This document shows positions 7,693 through 16,300 of a DNA stretch of 37,500 bases, one piece after another; the stretch's first letter is position 1, and every line of letters begins with the position of its first letter. The translations under genes were made by a program, and so were the position numbers. Origin of the DNA: Rhodothermales bacterium (GTDB lineage Bacteria; Bacteroidota; Rhodothermia; Rhodothermales; VXPQ01); contig JAJECT010000012.1 of assembly GCA_022821845.1 (NCBI GenBank), forward strand, positions 1-37,500, written 5' to 3'. The notes under the pieces are model-generated. The model had not been told where the DNA came from. It ran no database searches and saw only the letters and a list, made by a program, of their open reading frames with translations.

Positions 7693-10288
7693 CACGGCCT
7701 CGGGCTATAAAAGCGGCGGATTGGCACAAGGTGACAAAATCCTGAAGGAATTTATTTTTGGCGTCGTCCTTGCGCCGGTCGCAATAGTCTTGGAACGCCG
7801 CTGCAATTTTTTCGCCGGATGTTACGCCGCTGGAATTTTCGCCTCCGCGATCAATCAGACGACGTATCTCTGCTTTTTGCGCGTCGCGCGGCATTTTATC
7901 GAACGAGAGGGTAGGCAATTCGCTTCGGAGTTTATAAGTCCAGCGGTTAGAGGCTCCTTGCGCGAACGCGTCCCGAAGATCGTCAAGCCAACTTGCCGAG
8001 GGCCATGGGCAGATTGCCTTACTTGTTTCGCCGGAACGCCGTACGACCGTCAGCGCGAGCAAGTTACGTCCCGCCTCTTTGGCTTGCTTCTCTGCCGAGT
8101 GCGCCTGTTGTAAGGCTTCGCGCAAATCCTCCTTGAAGTGGACAAGCGCAACCCCCGCCGACATGGAAGCCTCTGGTCCCATGGTGATCCGCCGTCTGCC
8201 GTTGCAATCTCTCCAGCCGTTTTGCAAATCGTCGTCCTCGCCCGAGAAAGCCTTGCGCAGGGCGCGAACGCACTGCAATGCGGTCGAAACAGGACAAAGC
8301 GCCAGTACGTCGTCTCCGCCGGAATAGATTACGGTTCCGTAGTGTTTTTCCACTATTTCCGGCGCAATTTCGGATGCAAAGGTGGAAAGAGCGCTGCTTA
8401 TCGCCGCATGCAGCGCGGGTCCGACGGGACGCTGCGCGTTAAGCCCTTGTTCTGCACCGTTAATTTCTTCAAAATATGCGCGCATTTTCGGGTGCAGGAG
8501 TTCGCGCAGTACGGGCATTTTTTCTCCGCTTAGCCAGCGCCCCATCTCGTCGCCGTCCATGGCGATCACGGCATAGTAGGTTGGCGGCTGCCCGCATCGT
8601 TTTTTTGCTTCGCGAAGGCGCTTCCACAGTTCAGTAGGAACAGGTTTTTCACCGGCTTCCTGTTTTTGCGTACGCCAGTGCATCCATTGTCCATTCCAGC
8701 TGTTTTTGTTCTTGCGCCGTTCTGTTTCGGGATCGATTCCCGCATCCTCAAGCCATTTGGCGGCGGCTACGGTTGCCGTATCCGGGAAACGCAGGTCGTC
8801 AGGCGCAAGACCAAGTTCGCGCGCCAGGAAAACAGGTCCTGCAAACCGTTTTGCGAGCGCAACGGCGCTGAGTCGCTCCCTGTTTCGGATGTGTACCCCG
8901 CCAATGGATATTGCCTGAGAGGTGCTTTCCCAAAACGTACGCGATGCATTGAGTTCAGCGGGACCCATTTGCTCCCAACTTCCAAAGAGCGTGCATTTTC
9001 CGGGAACGGGTCCATTATGGGCAGCGCTTGTTTCAGGCACATGACGTACGGAACGCGTGGCGGCCATAAGTCGTGCAGACATCTCCATGAACGCTTGCCA
9101 TCGCCCTGTATTATTCTGGAGATAACGGGGCTGCTGGTCAGCGGGAATGGTGTCCGCAAGCGAACGAACATAGCCTGCATTGCGCCAGGCGTTGTTAAAA
9201 TTCCGTTCGCCACAGAGATAATTAGCGAGATCGTCATCGTCGCGTATCTCGCGTTCCGGAAGGACCGTCGCCTGAAAATCCAGCGCTTTTTCAATCTGGT
9301 CATCCCAGAGCCGGTCCCAGTCGGGGGCAAGCGAAGAACATTGTGCCGCCAATCTTTCACGCACTTCATGGGCCAGTTTCCGCCATCCTTTTTGCGCTGC
9401 TTCCATGCATGCCCGCCGGAGTTTTTCGGCCTGGTCGCCGTTTGCGCCCCAAGGTACTACCGCAACGAAACGGTTGGGCAACGAAGGCGCTTTTCGGGCA
9501 GTCCGGGAAGGCGAGGGAGCGTTTTGCACGCCTGTGTTTCTAAGCCACAAATCCGCCAGCGGCGTGCCCCGAAGCGAAGGATAGACGAAAGCGGTCGGAC
9601 CAAGTTGTTCAAGAACAGGCGTCATCGCCTGAAAGGTAAGCCAGGACAACAGGGCGCTTCCAGACCACAGGTCCCGGACGCTTCGCGCTGCCGCAATGAA
9701 AGGCTGCACAGGACCCAGCGCAAAAGACAAAAAGGCGGGTCCATGTCCGGTAGAAAACGCGGTGTACAAACCTGCCGCGATGTCAGTGTGCTGAAACAAG
9801 GTGTGATCCGGAATGCGCGAATCGGCTGGCAACCGTGCCATATCCTCGCCAAATTCTTCCGCAATCCGATCAGGCAATAGTCTCCAGAGCGTAAGAAAAC
9901 GCTCGCGAGGTCCGTCCAGTCCATCGACAAGGGATTCGATGAGATTTACGCCCCGATCAAGATCCAGGTCGCGTGTTCCCAGTTCGATTTTTTTCGCGCT
10001 GGTTGGGTGTATGAGGCAAAGGCCATCTTGCGGTCCGACCGCCCGCTCGGCAGGTTTCCCGGCAGTCGGCATGGGAATGCGCTCGGCAATCGCTGCGCTT
10101 GGGTCTGCCGATCTTGCCACATTGCGTATGTCGCTTTTAGAGACTACTCGCCCTAACGCTGCAGAGGCATATCGTGCTGCGCGGTTTTCATGGCCCGGGA
10201 TATCCAGTGCCTTGTCGAAAGGATCGTGGAGCCAGCAAAGGAGAAGGTCCTCCCAGAATTCAGGGGGAGCGGGGGATTTCAGGCTCAA
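7685..10288 (-). CDS. cmr2: Cas10/Cmr2, cyclic oligoadenylate synthase of the type III-B complex
   Basis: The 867-residue protein has an N-terminal HD-type segment, WLHDPFDKAL (His21, Asp22) with PGHENRA after it. Next comes the Cmr2 motif LGPVQPFIAAARSVRDLWSGSALLSWL (191-217). The first palm domain carries MDGDEMG (577-583) and the second carries IYSGGDDVLAL with GGDD at 657-660. GGDD is the metal site that makes cyclic oligoadenylates from ATP; its survival beside a CARF-HEPN gene implies working second-messenger signalling, and the HD motif leaves ssDNA cleavage possible. The frame opens with TTG at 10288; no in-frame ATG or GTG was found in the stretch upstream that I checked by hand. A good promoter lies 42-70 bases upstream. 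This is the first gene of the operon. Confidence 0.94.
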   Translation of the reverse strand: MSLKSPAPPEFWEDLLLCWLHDPFDKALDIPGHENRAARYASAALGRVVSKSDIRNVARSADPSAAIAERIPMPTAGKPAERAVGPQDGLCLIHPTSAKKIELGTRDLDLDRGVNLIESLVDGLDGPRERFLTLWRLLPDRIAEEFGEDMARLPADSRIPDHTLFQHTDIAAGLYTAFSTGHGPAFLSFALGPVQPFIAAARSVRDLWSGSALLSWLTFQAMTPVLEQLGPTAFVYPSLRGTPLADLWLRNTGVQNAPSPSRTARKAPSLPNRFVAVVPWGANGDQAEKLRRACMEAAQKGWRKLAHEVRERLAAQCSSLAPDWDRLWDDQIEKALDFQATVLPEREIRDDDDLANYLCGERNFNNAWRNAGYVRSLADTIPADQQPRYLQNNTGRWQAFMEMSARLMAATRSVRHVPETSAAHNGPVPGKCTLFGSWEQMGPAELNASRTFWESTSQAISIGGVHIRNRERLSAVALAKRFAGPVFLARELGLAPDDLRFPDTATVAAAKWLEDAGIDPETERRKNKNSWNGQWMHWRTQKQEAGEKPVPTELWKRLREAKKRCGQPPTYYAVIAMDGDEMGRWLSGEKMPVLRELLHPKMRAYFEEINGAEQGLNAQRPVGPALHAAISSALSTFASEIAPEIVEKHYGTVIYSGGDDVLALCPVSTALQCVRALRKAFSGEDDDLQNGWRDCNGRRRITMGPEASMSAGVALVHFKEDLREALQQAHSAEKQAKEAGRNLLALTVVRRSGETSKAICPWPSASWLDDLRDAFAQGASNRWTYKLRSELPTLSFDKMPRDAQKAEIRRLIDRGGENSSGVTSGEKIAAAFQDYCDRRKDDAKNKFLQDFVTLCQSAAFIARGRDA

Positions 10289-10329
10289 AATTGTTTCTGC
10301 AAAGCGGGTATTGTCGTTAATGAATGCAG

Positions 10330-10358
10330 AATATAATCTCGAATTTTTGCTCTTGCAA
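10330..10358 (-). promoter_or_regulatory. Sigma-70-type promoter of the cas operon
   Basis: On the minus strand TTGCAA (10353-10358) is followed by a 17-base spacer and TATATT (10330-10335). Transcription would begin near 10323, leaving about 35 bases before the TTG start of cmr2. It falls in the 101-base gap between the TfoX-like gene and cmr2, exactly where an operon promoter is expected. Promoters of nearly the same form occur at 31921-31949 and 33452-33480. Confidence 0.6.
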
Positions 10359-10389
10359 ATCCCGCAACCCGAAATATGGAGACGCTTCT

Positions 10390-10686
10390 CTACTCCATCT
10401 CATCGCCTCCGTGCACCCCGCCCGCCGCCACCTCCAGCCGCCCACTGGCGGCTTGCTTGAGCGCTGCCTTGCGCTTCGGGTCCAGGGCGTTCCAGTGGCG
10501 GTCGGACAAGGCGCCCTCCAAGGCGTAAAGCAACAGGAGGTTAACCTGCTCCGGTCGCTGGTGCTTGAGGATTTTCCAGGCCATGACTACGCCCATTTCT
10601 TGCAGGTCCGCGCGCGTATGTATGCCCATGTCGCGCAGCCATGCGGCGCTCTTTGGGCCAATGTTCCTCAGGTTTTCGACATCCAT
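10390..10686 (-). CDS. Stand-alone TfoX C-terminal-domain protein
   Basis: The 98-residue product matches the C-terminal domain of TfoX/Sxy competence regulators: LRNIGPKSAAWLRDMGIHTRADLQEMG (6-32) is a helix-hairpin-helix-like start, and VNLLLLYALEGALSDRHWNALDPKRKAALKQ (48-78) is the second signature. The N-terminal TfoX domain is absent; stand-alone C-domains of this size are common in bacteria and their role is unknown. The last 20 residues are low-complexity. It lies just upstream of cmr2 in the same direction, but a promoter in the 101-base gap suggests separate transcription, so a link to CRISPR is not established. Confidence 0.8.
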   Translation of the reverse strand: MDVENLRNIGPKSAAWLRDMGIHTRADLQEMGVVMAWKILKHQRPEQVNLLLLYALEGALSDRHWNALDPKRKAALKQAASGRLEVAAGGVHGGDEME

Positions 10687-10778
10687 GGCGATGGGCGAAA
10701 TGGGGTCTTCTCAAAACCCGCGCATCCGTGGACGGGCGGCGGCGCGCTTGACCGTTTTCCATGCTCAAGTATACGCAA

Positions 10779-10793
10779 CCTAAATAATTTAGG
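10779..10793 (-). promoter_or_regulatory. Palindrome, possible operator of the TfoX-like gene
   Basis: CCTAAAT-A-ATTTAGG is a perfect 7-bp palindrome around one central base, about 93 bases upstream of the TfoX-like start. On the minus strand a TATACT hexamer follows within a few bases, which could be a -10 element; no good -35 was found. The symmetry and position suit a dimeric regulator, but no family can be named. Confidence 0.3.
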
Positions 10794-10882
10794 CGCGAAA
10801 AATTTGACTTAAAAAATTAAGGTTCGGCTGTTCGCCAGGCAGGGAATTTGCCCTTTTTCCAGAGGAAATGCAGCGTTTTTGC

Positions 10883-10918
10883 GCCGCTTGGCCTATCGAA
10901 CAGGCTATGCCAAGCGGC
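10883..10918. terminator. 10-bp inverted repeat, possible terminator after the VOC gene
   Basis: GCCGCTTGGC (10883-10892) and its exact reverse complement GCCAAGCGGC (10909-10918) enclose a 16-base loop. It lies about 100 bases beyond the stop of the VOC gene on the minus strand. No U run follows in that direction, so factor-independent termination is doubtful. Confidence 0.35.
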
Positions 10919-11021
10919 CTCTATGCCTTGTGGGCTTCCGGCAGTCCGCCCGTGTCCGCGCCCGTCTGGCAGCCGAGACGCGCGAAGAGGGCAAGACGTG
11001 CGGTCATCAGCGGCGGTCGCG

Positions 11022-11417
11022 TCACGGCTGGGCCTTCTCCTCCATGATCTGGATCAGGTTGCCGCATGTATCGTCGAAGACGGCGGTGACGACCGTTCCC
11101 ATGTCGGTTGGCGGCTGCACGAATCGCACGCCCATTGCCACCAGGCGCTCGTACTCGGCTTCGACATCGTCGACCGCGAAGGAGGTAAAGGGGATTCCGT
11201 CCTCCACCAGCGCCTTCCTGTACGGAAGGACTGCGGGGTGCCCGGCAGGCTCCAGCAGCAACTCCGTGCCTTCCGGAGCTTCCTCGGATACGACGGTGAT
11301 CCAGGCGTATTCTCCCAGCGGGATGTTGTGCTTCACACGGAACCCCAGGGTCTCCGTGTAGAACTGTAGCGCCTTCTGCTGGTCGTCTACGACGACGCTG
11401 GTCAGGTGAATCCTCAT
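11022..11417 (-). CDS. VOC (glyoxalase/bleomycin-resistance) superfamily protein
   Basis: The 131-residue product is a single two-half VOC protein. It starts MRIHLTSVVVDDQQKALQFYTETLGF, the usual strand-helix opening with a possible metal-binding His4. TELLLEPAGHP lies mid-protein, and the second half (FAVDDVEAEYERLVAMGVRFVQPP) ends with FDDTCGNLIQIMEE, where the last Glu is the usual second metal ligand. Members include glyoxalase I, dioxygenases and epimerases; this small form resembles those annotated only as VOC family, so the substrate is unknown. It starts 52 bases after the CCA-type gene ends, on the same strand, and could be cotranscribed with it. Confidence 0.88.
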   Translation of the reverse strand: MRIHLTSVVVDDQQKALQFYTETLGFRVKHNIPLGEYAWITVVSEEAPEGTELLLEPAGHPAVLPYRKALVEDGIPFTSFAVDDVEAEYERLVAMGVRFVQPPTDMGTVVTAVFDDTCGNLIQIMEEKAQP

Positions 11418-11469
11418 ATCCGGGCGTCCTCCTCTGTTGGGTTGGAAGGGTTGTGTACAAGTTTAGGAT

Positions 11470-13230
11470 TTACTTTCCTGTATAATCCCCTTCTACACGG
11501 CCTGCCCCTGCGCGGTTCTTGACGTCCGTCAGGCATTGCCAGGCGGCGGCGCGGTCTTGCGGCAAATCTCCGGAAAACACGAGCTCCTTGATCGCGCCGA
11601 TGGCGGCGTGTTCCGGGCCTTCCAGTTGCGCGATAAATTCCTCGAAAAGCGCGCCGCGCCGCAGGGCGTCGTCCTTGATTTCCATCATCAGCTGGAATGC
11701 GGCGTCGTGTTCGTTGGGAATCTCTCCTTCCAGAATCGCTTCCCGGATCGTTTCCTTGACGATGCCCACGGCCACGGATTCCCCGATGCCCAGCGTCTCC
11801 ATGATTTCGCGTCCGTCCACTGGGGGGCGGAAATTGCGAAGCCGGTCCTTTTCCTCCACCCGCCGCATTTTCTCTTCGACAAGATCGAACGCGGCGAGAT
11901 AGCGTCGTACGCGCTGCGGATTCTTTGACGTAATGTCCGCTCGAACCAGCGTCATCAAATCGTCGATGTCGTCCCCGGCCTCGAACAGGAGCCGCCGCAC
12001 GGCGGAGTCGGTGACTTCGTTGTCCACCAGCGACACGGGGCGATGATGCAGGCGGATCAGTTTCTGCACGTATTTTACCGGCTCGCCAGCGGGAAGCCGG
12101 AGCTTTTTGAAAACGCCCGCCGCCATTCTCGCGCCAATTTCCTCGTGTCCGTGGAAGGTCCATCCCGTGCCGCGCGCCAGGCGTTTGGCGCGGGGCTTGC
12201 CGATATCGTGCAGCAATGCCGCCCAGCGCAAATAGCAGGTCTCTGTCCCGTCCCGGTCCGCGGTCATCGTCGAGAGATTGTCGAGGACTTGCAGCGTATG
12301 AAAGAAATTGTCCTTGTGCCGGTGGCCGCCCACGGTTTCGACGCCCTGCAATGCGGCCAGCGGCGGCAGAATGCGTTGCAGCAGGCCCGCCTCGAAAAGA
12401 ATCCGGAACCCCACCGAAGGCACGGCGGCGCAGACAATCTTTTGCAATTCGTCCGTAATGCGCTCCCGGCTCACGATGCCGATGCGTTCGGCCTTTCGCT
12501 TCATGGCGTTCAGCGCCTCGGCGTCCACCTGGAACCGCAGCCGGGTGGCGAACCGGGCGGCGCGAATCATGCGGAGCGGATCGTCCTCGAACGTAACGTC
12601 GGGGTCGAGCGGGGTGCGGAGCAGGCCCCGGCGCAAATCCGCCTGCCCGTCGAACGGATCTTCCAGCAGCCCGAAACGATCCGGGTTGACGGAGATCGCC
12701 ATGGCGTTGATCGTGAAATCGCGGCGGTGCAGATCGTCCGTCAGCGAGCCATCCTCGACGACCGGTTTTCTGGATTCGCGGCGGTAACTTTCTTTGCGCG
12801 CCCCCACGAATTCCAGCGAAAGCGTCCTGGCGCCCCCGGATTTTCCGCGGCTCCCGGGGTGGGGGACGCGAATCGCGGCGGTTCCATAGGTTTTGTATAC
12901 ATGCACGGTGCGTCCGCCAAGTTCTTTGGCCAGGGCTTTGGCCAGGCGAATGCCGCTGCCCGGCCCGACCGTAACGAAATCCAGTTCCGGGACCGTTCTC
13001 TTGAGGAGCATGTCGCGCACGGCGCCGCCTACCAGCCATGCGTCGAGGCGTTCCTTCTCGACCACCCGTCCGACCGCATGCAACAGCGAGCCAAAGGGGC
13101 CCGCGCGCAAGGCGTCGGGGAGGCTGGACGCTATGTCTTTTCGGGAATGCAAGAGCGGGCGCGCGTATCTGCCGCGCTGCGTATCGGGATCGGGATGCGC
13201 CGGGTTGCGGATCGGCTCATGGACGTACAA
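11470..13230 (-). CDS. tRNA nucleotidyltransferase / poly(A) polymerase family with HD domain
   Basis: The 586-residue protein is a class II nucleotidyltransferase. AWLVGGAVRDMLLKR (about 64-78) is the nucleotide-binding G-x2-VRD motif, followed by PELDFVTVG, where the metal-binding DxD is expected. RRDFTINAMAI and DPLRMIRAARFATRL are the next conserved motifs. An HD domain follows (LLHDIGKP with RLHHRP). The likely job is adding or repairing the CCA end of tRNA; a poly(A)-polymerase role cannot be excluded. The first catalytic aspartate is replaced by Glu (ELD), which is unusual. The start is a TTG (13230); no nearby ATG is in frame, and internal TTG codons are alternatives. It diverges from the ThuA gene across 139 bases. 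Confidence 0.9.
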   Translation of the reverse strand: MYVHEPIRNPAHPDPDTQRGRYARPLLHSRKDIASSLPDALRAGPFGSLLHAVGRVVEKERLDAWLVGGAVRDMLLKRTVPELDFVTVGPGSGIRLAKALAKELGGRTVHVYKTYGTAAIRVPHPGSRGKSGGARTLSLEFVGARKESYRRESRKPVVEDGSLTDDLHRRDFTINAMAISVNPDRFGLLEDPFDGQADLRRGLLRTPLDPDVTFEDDPLRMIRAARFATRLRFQVDAEALNAMKRKAERIGIVSRERITDELQKIVCAAVPSVGFRILFEAGLLQRILPPLAALQGVETVGGHRHKDNFFHTLQVLDNLSTMTADRDGTETCYLRWAALLHDIGKPRAKRLARGTGWTFHGHEEIGARMAAGVFKKLRLPAGEPVKYVQKLIRLHHRPVSLVDNEVTDSAVRRLLFEAGDDIDDLMTLVRADITSKNPQRVRRYLAAFDLVEEKMRRVEEKDRLRNFRPPVDGREIMETLGIGESVAVGIVKETIREAILEGEIPNEHDAAFQLMMEIKDDALRRGALFEEFIAQLEGPEHAAIGAIKELVFSGDLPQDRAAAWQCLTDVKNRAGAGRVEGDYTGK

Positions 13231-13369
13231 GGAGGCCCGCCGGTTTCCCTTCGGCTCTGTCGCATGAATCGTTGTCCCCGTCGTCGCGCCAATAATTATT
13301 GAACATATGGCGCAGTGGACCTGTTACATTTTGAAGGATTTGCGAATTCGCTACACGATATCCGATCAA

Positions 13370-16300
13370 ATGAAGCGGCGCCTGGTTCCATTTCTTCTTC
13401 TCTTTGCCTTGTCCGGGCACGTGCCCGGGCCGCATGGTTACGGAACCTCCGGGCAGAGGATTGCGCAGGCCGACGCGCACATTCTCGTTTTTTCCCGTAC
13501 GCAAGGATTCCGGCACGCCAGCATTGGCGCGGGCGTCGAGGCGATTCGCAAGTTGGGAAGCGCCAACGACTTCGAGGTAACGGCCACCGAGGACCCGGCT
13601 ATCTTTTCGGATCAGGGACTTGCGGCGTTCGACGCCGTCGTTTTCCTGAACACGACGGGCAATGTGCTCAGCAGATCGCAGCAGGCCGCCTTCGAAAATT
13701 ATATTGCCCGGGGCGGCGGTTTCGTCGGTGTCCACTCGGCGGCCGACACGGAATATGGTTGGGCGTGGTACGGCGGGCTTGTCGGCGCGTATTTCGCCAG
13801 CCATCCGCACATACAACAAGCCACGGTGCTTGTCCCGGACGACGCGCATCCTTCCACGGCGTCTCTTCCCCGCCGCTGGCGCCGCGTGGACGAATGGTAC
13901 AATTACAGAAACAATCCCCGGGGCAAGGTGCATGTGCTCGCCGTGCTGGACGAGCGTACCTATACCGGGGGGTCCCAGCCGGCGGACCATCCCATTTCGT
14001 GGTGCCATGAGTATCGGGGCGGCAGGTCGTGGTACACCGGCATGGGACATACGGCGGGGACATATTCGGAATCCAGGTTTCTCGAACACTTGCAGGGAGG
14101 CATTGCCTACGCCATGGGGCAAGGGGGCGACTGCTCCGCTGCGCAGGACGACCGGTACGAACGAACCGTACTGGACGAAAGCCCCGTGAACCCCATGGAA
14201 CTGGTCGTCCTGCCGGATGGCGAGATCCTTTACGTCGAGTTGTACGGGACCGTCAAGAAATACGATCCCGCCACGCAAACCACCTCTGTCGCGCTGAAGC
14301 TGAATGTTTTTCACGAGTTCGAGGATGGGCTTACCGGCATTGCGCTGGACCCGGCGTTCGCGTCCAATGGATGGGTCTATCTGTTCTATTCGCCGGCGGG
14401 AAATAATGCGGTGCAGCACGTTTCGCGCTTTGCGTTCGACGGCGAAAAGATCGATCCGCAGAGCGAACGGATTCTGCTCGAAATCCCCGTGCAACGGGAT
14501 CAGTGTTGCCACACGGCGGGGGCGCTTGCCTTCGATCCGGACGGCAATCTGCTTATCTCGACCGGAGACAATACGAATCCGTTCGAATCGGACGGCTATT
14601 CGCCTATCGACGAGCGCGCCGGTCGGTCGCCGTGGGACGCCCGGAAATCGTCCGCCAACACCAACGATCTGCGCGGCAAGATTCTCAGGATCAAACCCAT
14701 GCCCGACGGAACCTATGCGATTCCCGACGGCAATCTGTTTCCGGTCGGCACGGACCGGGCGCGCCCGGAAATCTATATTATGGGCCTTAGGAATCCGTTT
14801 CGTTTTTCGATCGATCCCGAAACGGGCTGGCTCTATTGGGGCGATATCGGGCCGGACGCGGGAGCAGACAATCCGGCGCGCGGCCCCCGGGGCTACGACG
14901 AATGGAACCGAACCCGCGAGGCAGGCCATTTCGGTTGGCCGCATTGCATCGCCGACAACAAGCCGTATCGGGACTACGATTTTCGGACGGGCCGCAGCGG
15001 GAATTTCTTTAATTGCGCCGCGCCGGTAAACGATTCTCCGAACAACACCGGGTTGCGGAACTTGCCGCCGGCCCGGGAAGCCTGGATATGGTATCCCTAC
15101 GGGACGTCCGCCGAATTTCCCCAACTTGACGCAGGCAGCGGAGGGCGCGCCGCCGCCGCGGGGCCGGTGTATCATTTCGATCCCGACGCGCCGTCGGCCG
15201 GCAAACTGCCCCGTTATTTCGACAAGACGCTTTTTATCTACGAATGGTCTCGAAACTGGATCAAGGAAGTAAAATTCGACGACCAGGGAGATATTCTCGC
15301 CATTCAGCCGTTTCTGCCGAGTTTTCGTTTCAATTCCCTGATCGACATGGAGTTGGGACCGGATGGCGCGCTCTACCTGCTGGAATGGGGGAGCGACAAA
15401 TTCGGGCGGAACAACACGGACGCCCGCCTCTTGCGCATAGCCTTTACGCCCCTGAACAAGGCGCCGGTGGCTTTGGCGAGCGCGTCCCCCGACGCAGGCC
15501 CCCTGCCCTTGACCGTGCAGTTCGACGCCCGCGATTCGTACGACCCGGATTCGTCCGAAGAACTGGAGTACGCATGGGATTTCACGAACGACGGGCAGCC
15601 CGATGCCACCGGCCCCTCGGCGACCTGGACGTTCGCGCAGGCGGGCCGCTACGACGTGCGTCTGACGGTGCGCGACGGGTCCGATGGCGTCGGCGTAACC
15701 ACCATTTCCGTGGTGGCGGGCAATTCGCGTCCGGTTCCGTCCATTGTCGAGCCGGCCCACGGTTCCTTTTTTGCATGGGGGCAGTCCGTCTCGTATGTCG
15801 TTCGCGTGGAGGATGCGGAAGACGGCTCCACGGACGCCGGGATCGATTGCCAGGAGGTGCGTACGCAGCCCGCCATTGGCCATGACGACCATAGCCACGC
15901 GGAACGCATCCATTCCGGGTGCGCCGGAACGTTTACGTTGGCCTCGTCCCACGGGGCGGACGGATCCGACGTGTTCTACCTGATCGAAACCACCTGGACC
16001 GATCAGGGCGGAGACGCCAACGCGCCGCTCGAGGGACAAGCCATTTCGATACTCCAGCCCCTGCGCAAGGAAGCGGAGCATTTGCGGCTATCGGATGGGC
16101 TCGCCGTCGTATCTGCGAGCGATGCGCAGGGCTTGCGGGCCGTATCCGGCATTACGGCGGGAGAATACCTTGTGCTTGATCCCGCGAATCTCGCCGGTAT
16201 CGAGGCCCTGTCGTATCGATTCCATCCGACGGTCGCGGGAACGAAGATTTCGGTGCGCGCCGATTCGACGGACGGACCGCAAGTCAGCGTCGTCGCCATT

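Larger units (their letters stand above)
10687..11021. other. Intergenic region between TfoX-like and VOC genes
   Basis: I see no credible gene in these 335 bases; open frames here are shadows that extend into the VOC gene. The stretch around 10778-10832 is markedly AT-rich and carries a palindrome, so it probably holds the promoter of the TfoX-like gene. A 10-bp inverted repeat sits nearer the VOC stop. Confidence 0.6.

Noticed and set aside
13217..16081. 954-residue open frame antisense to the ThuA-dehydrogenase gene
   Set aside because: It is a GC-rich shadow of a gene with clear domains on the other strand and shows no recognisable protein pattern itself.
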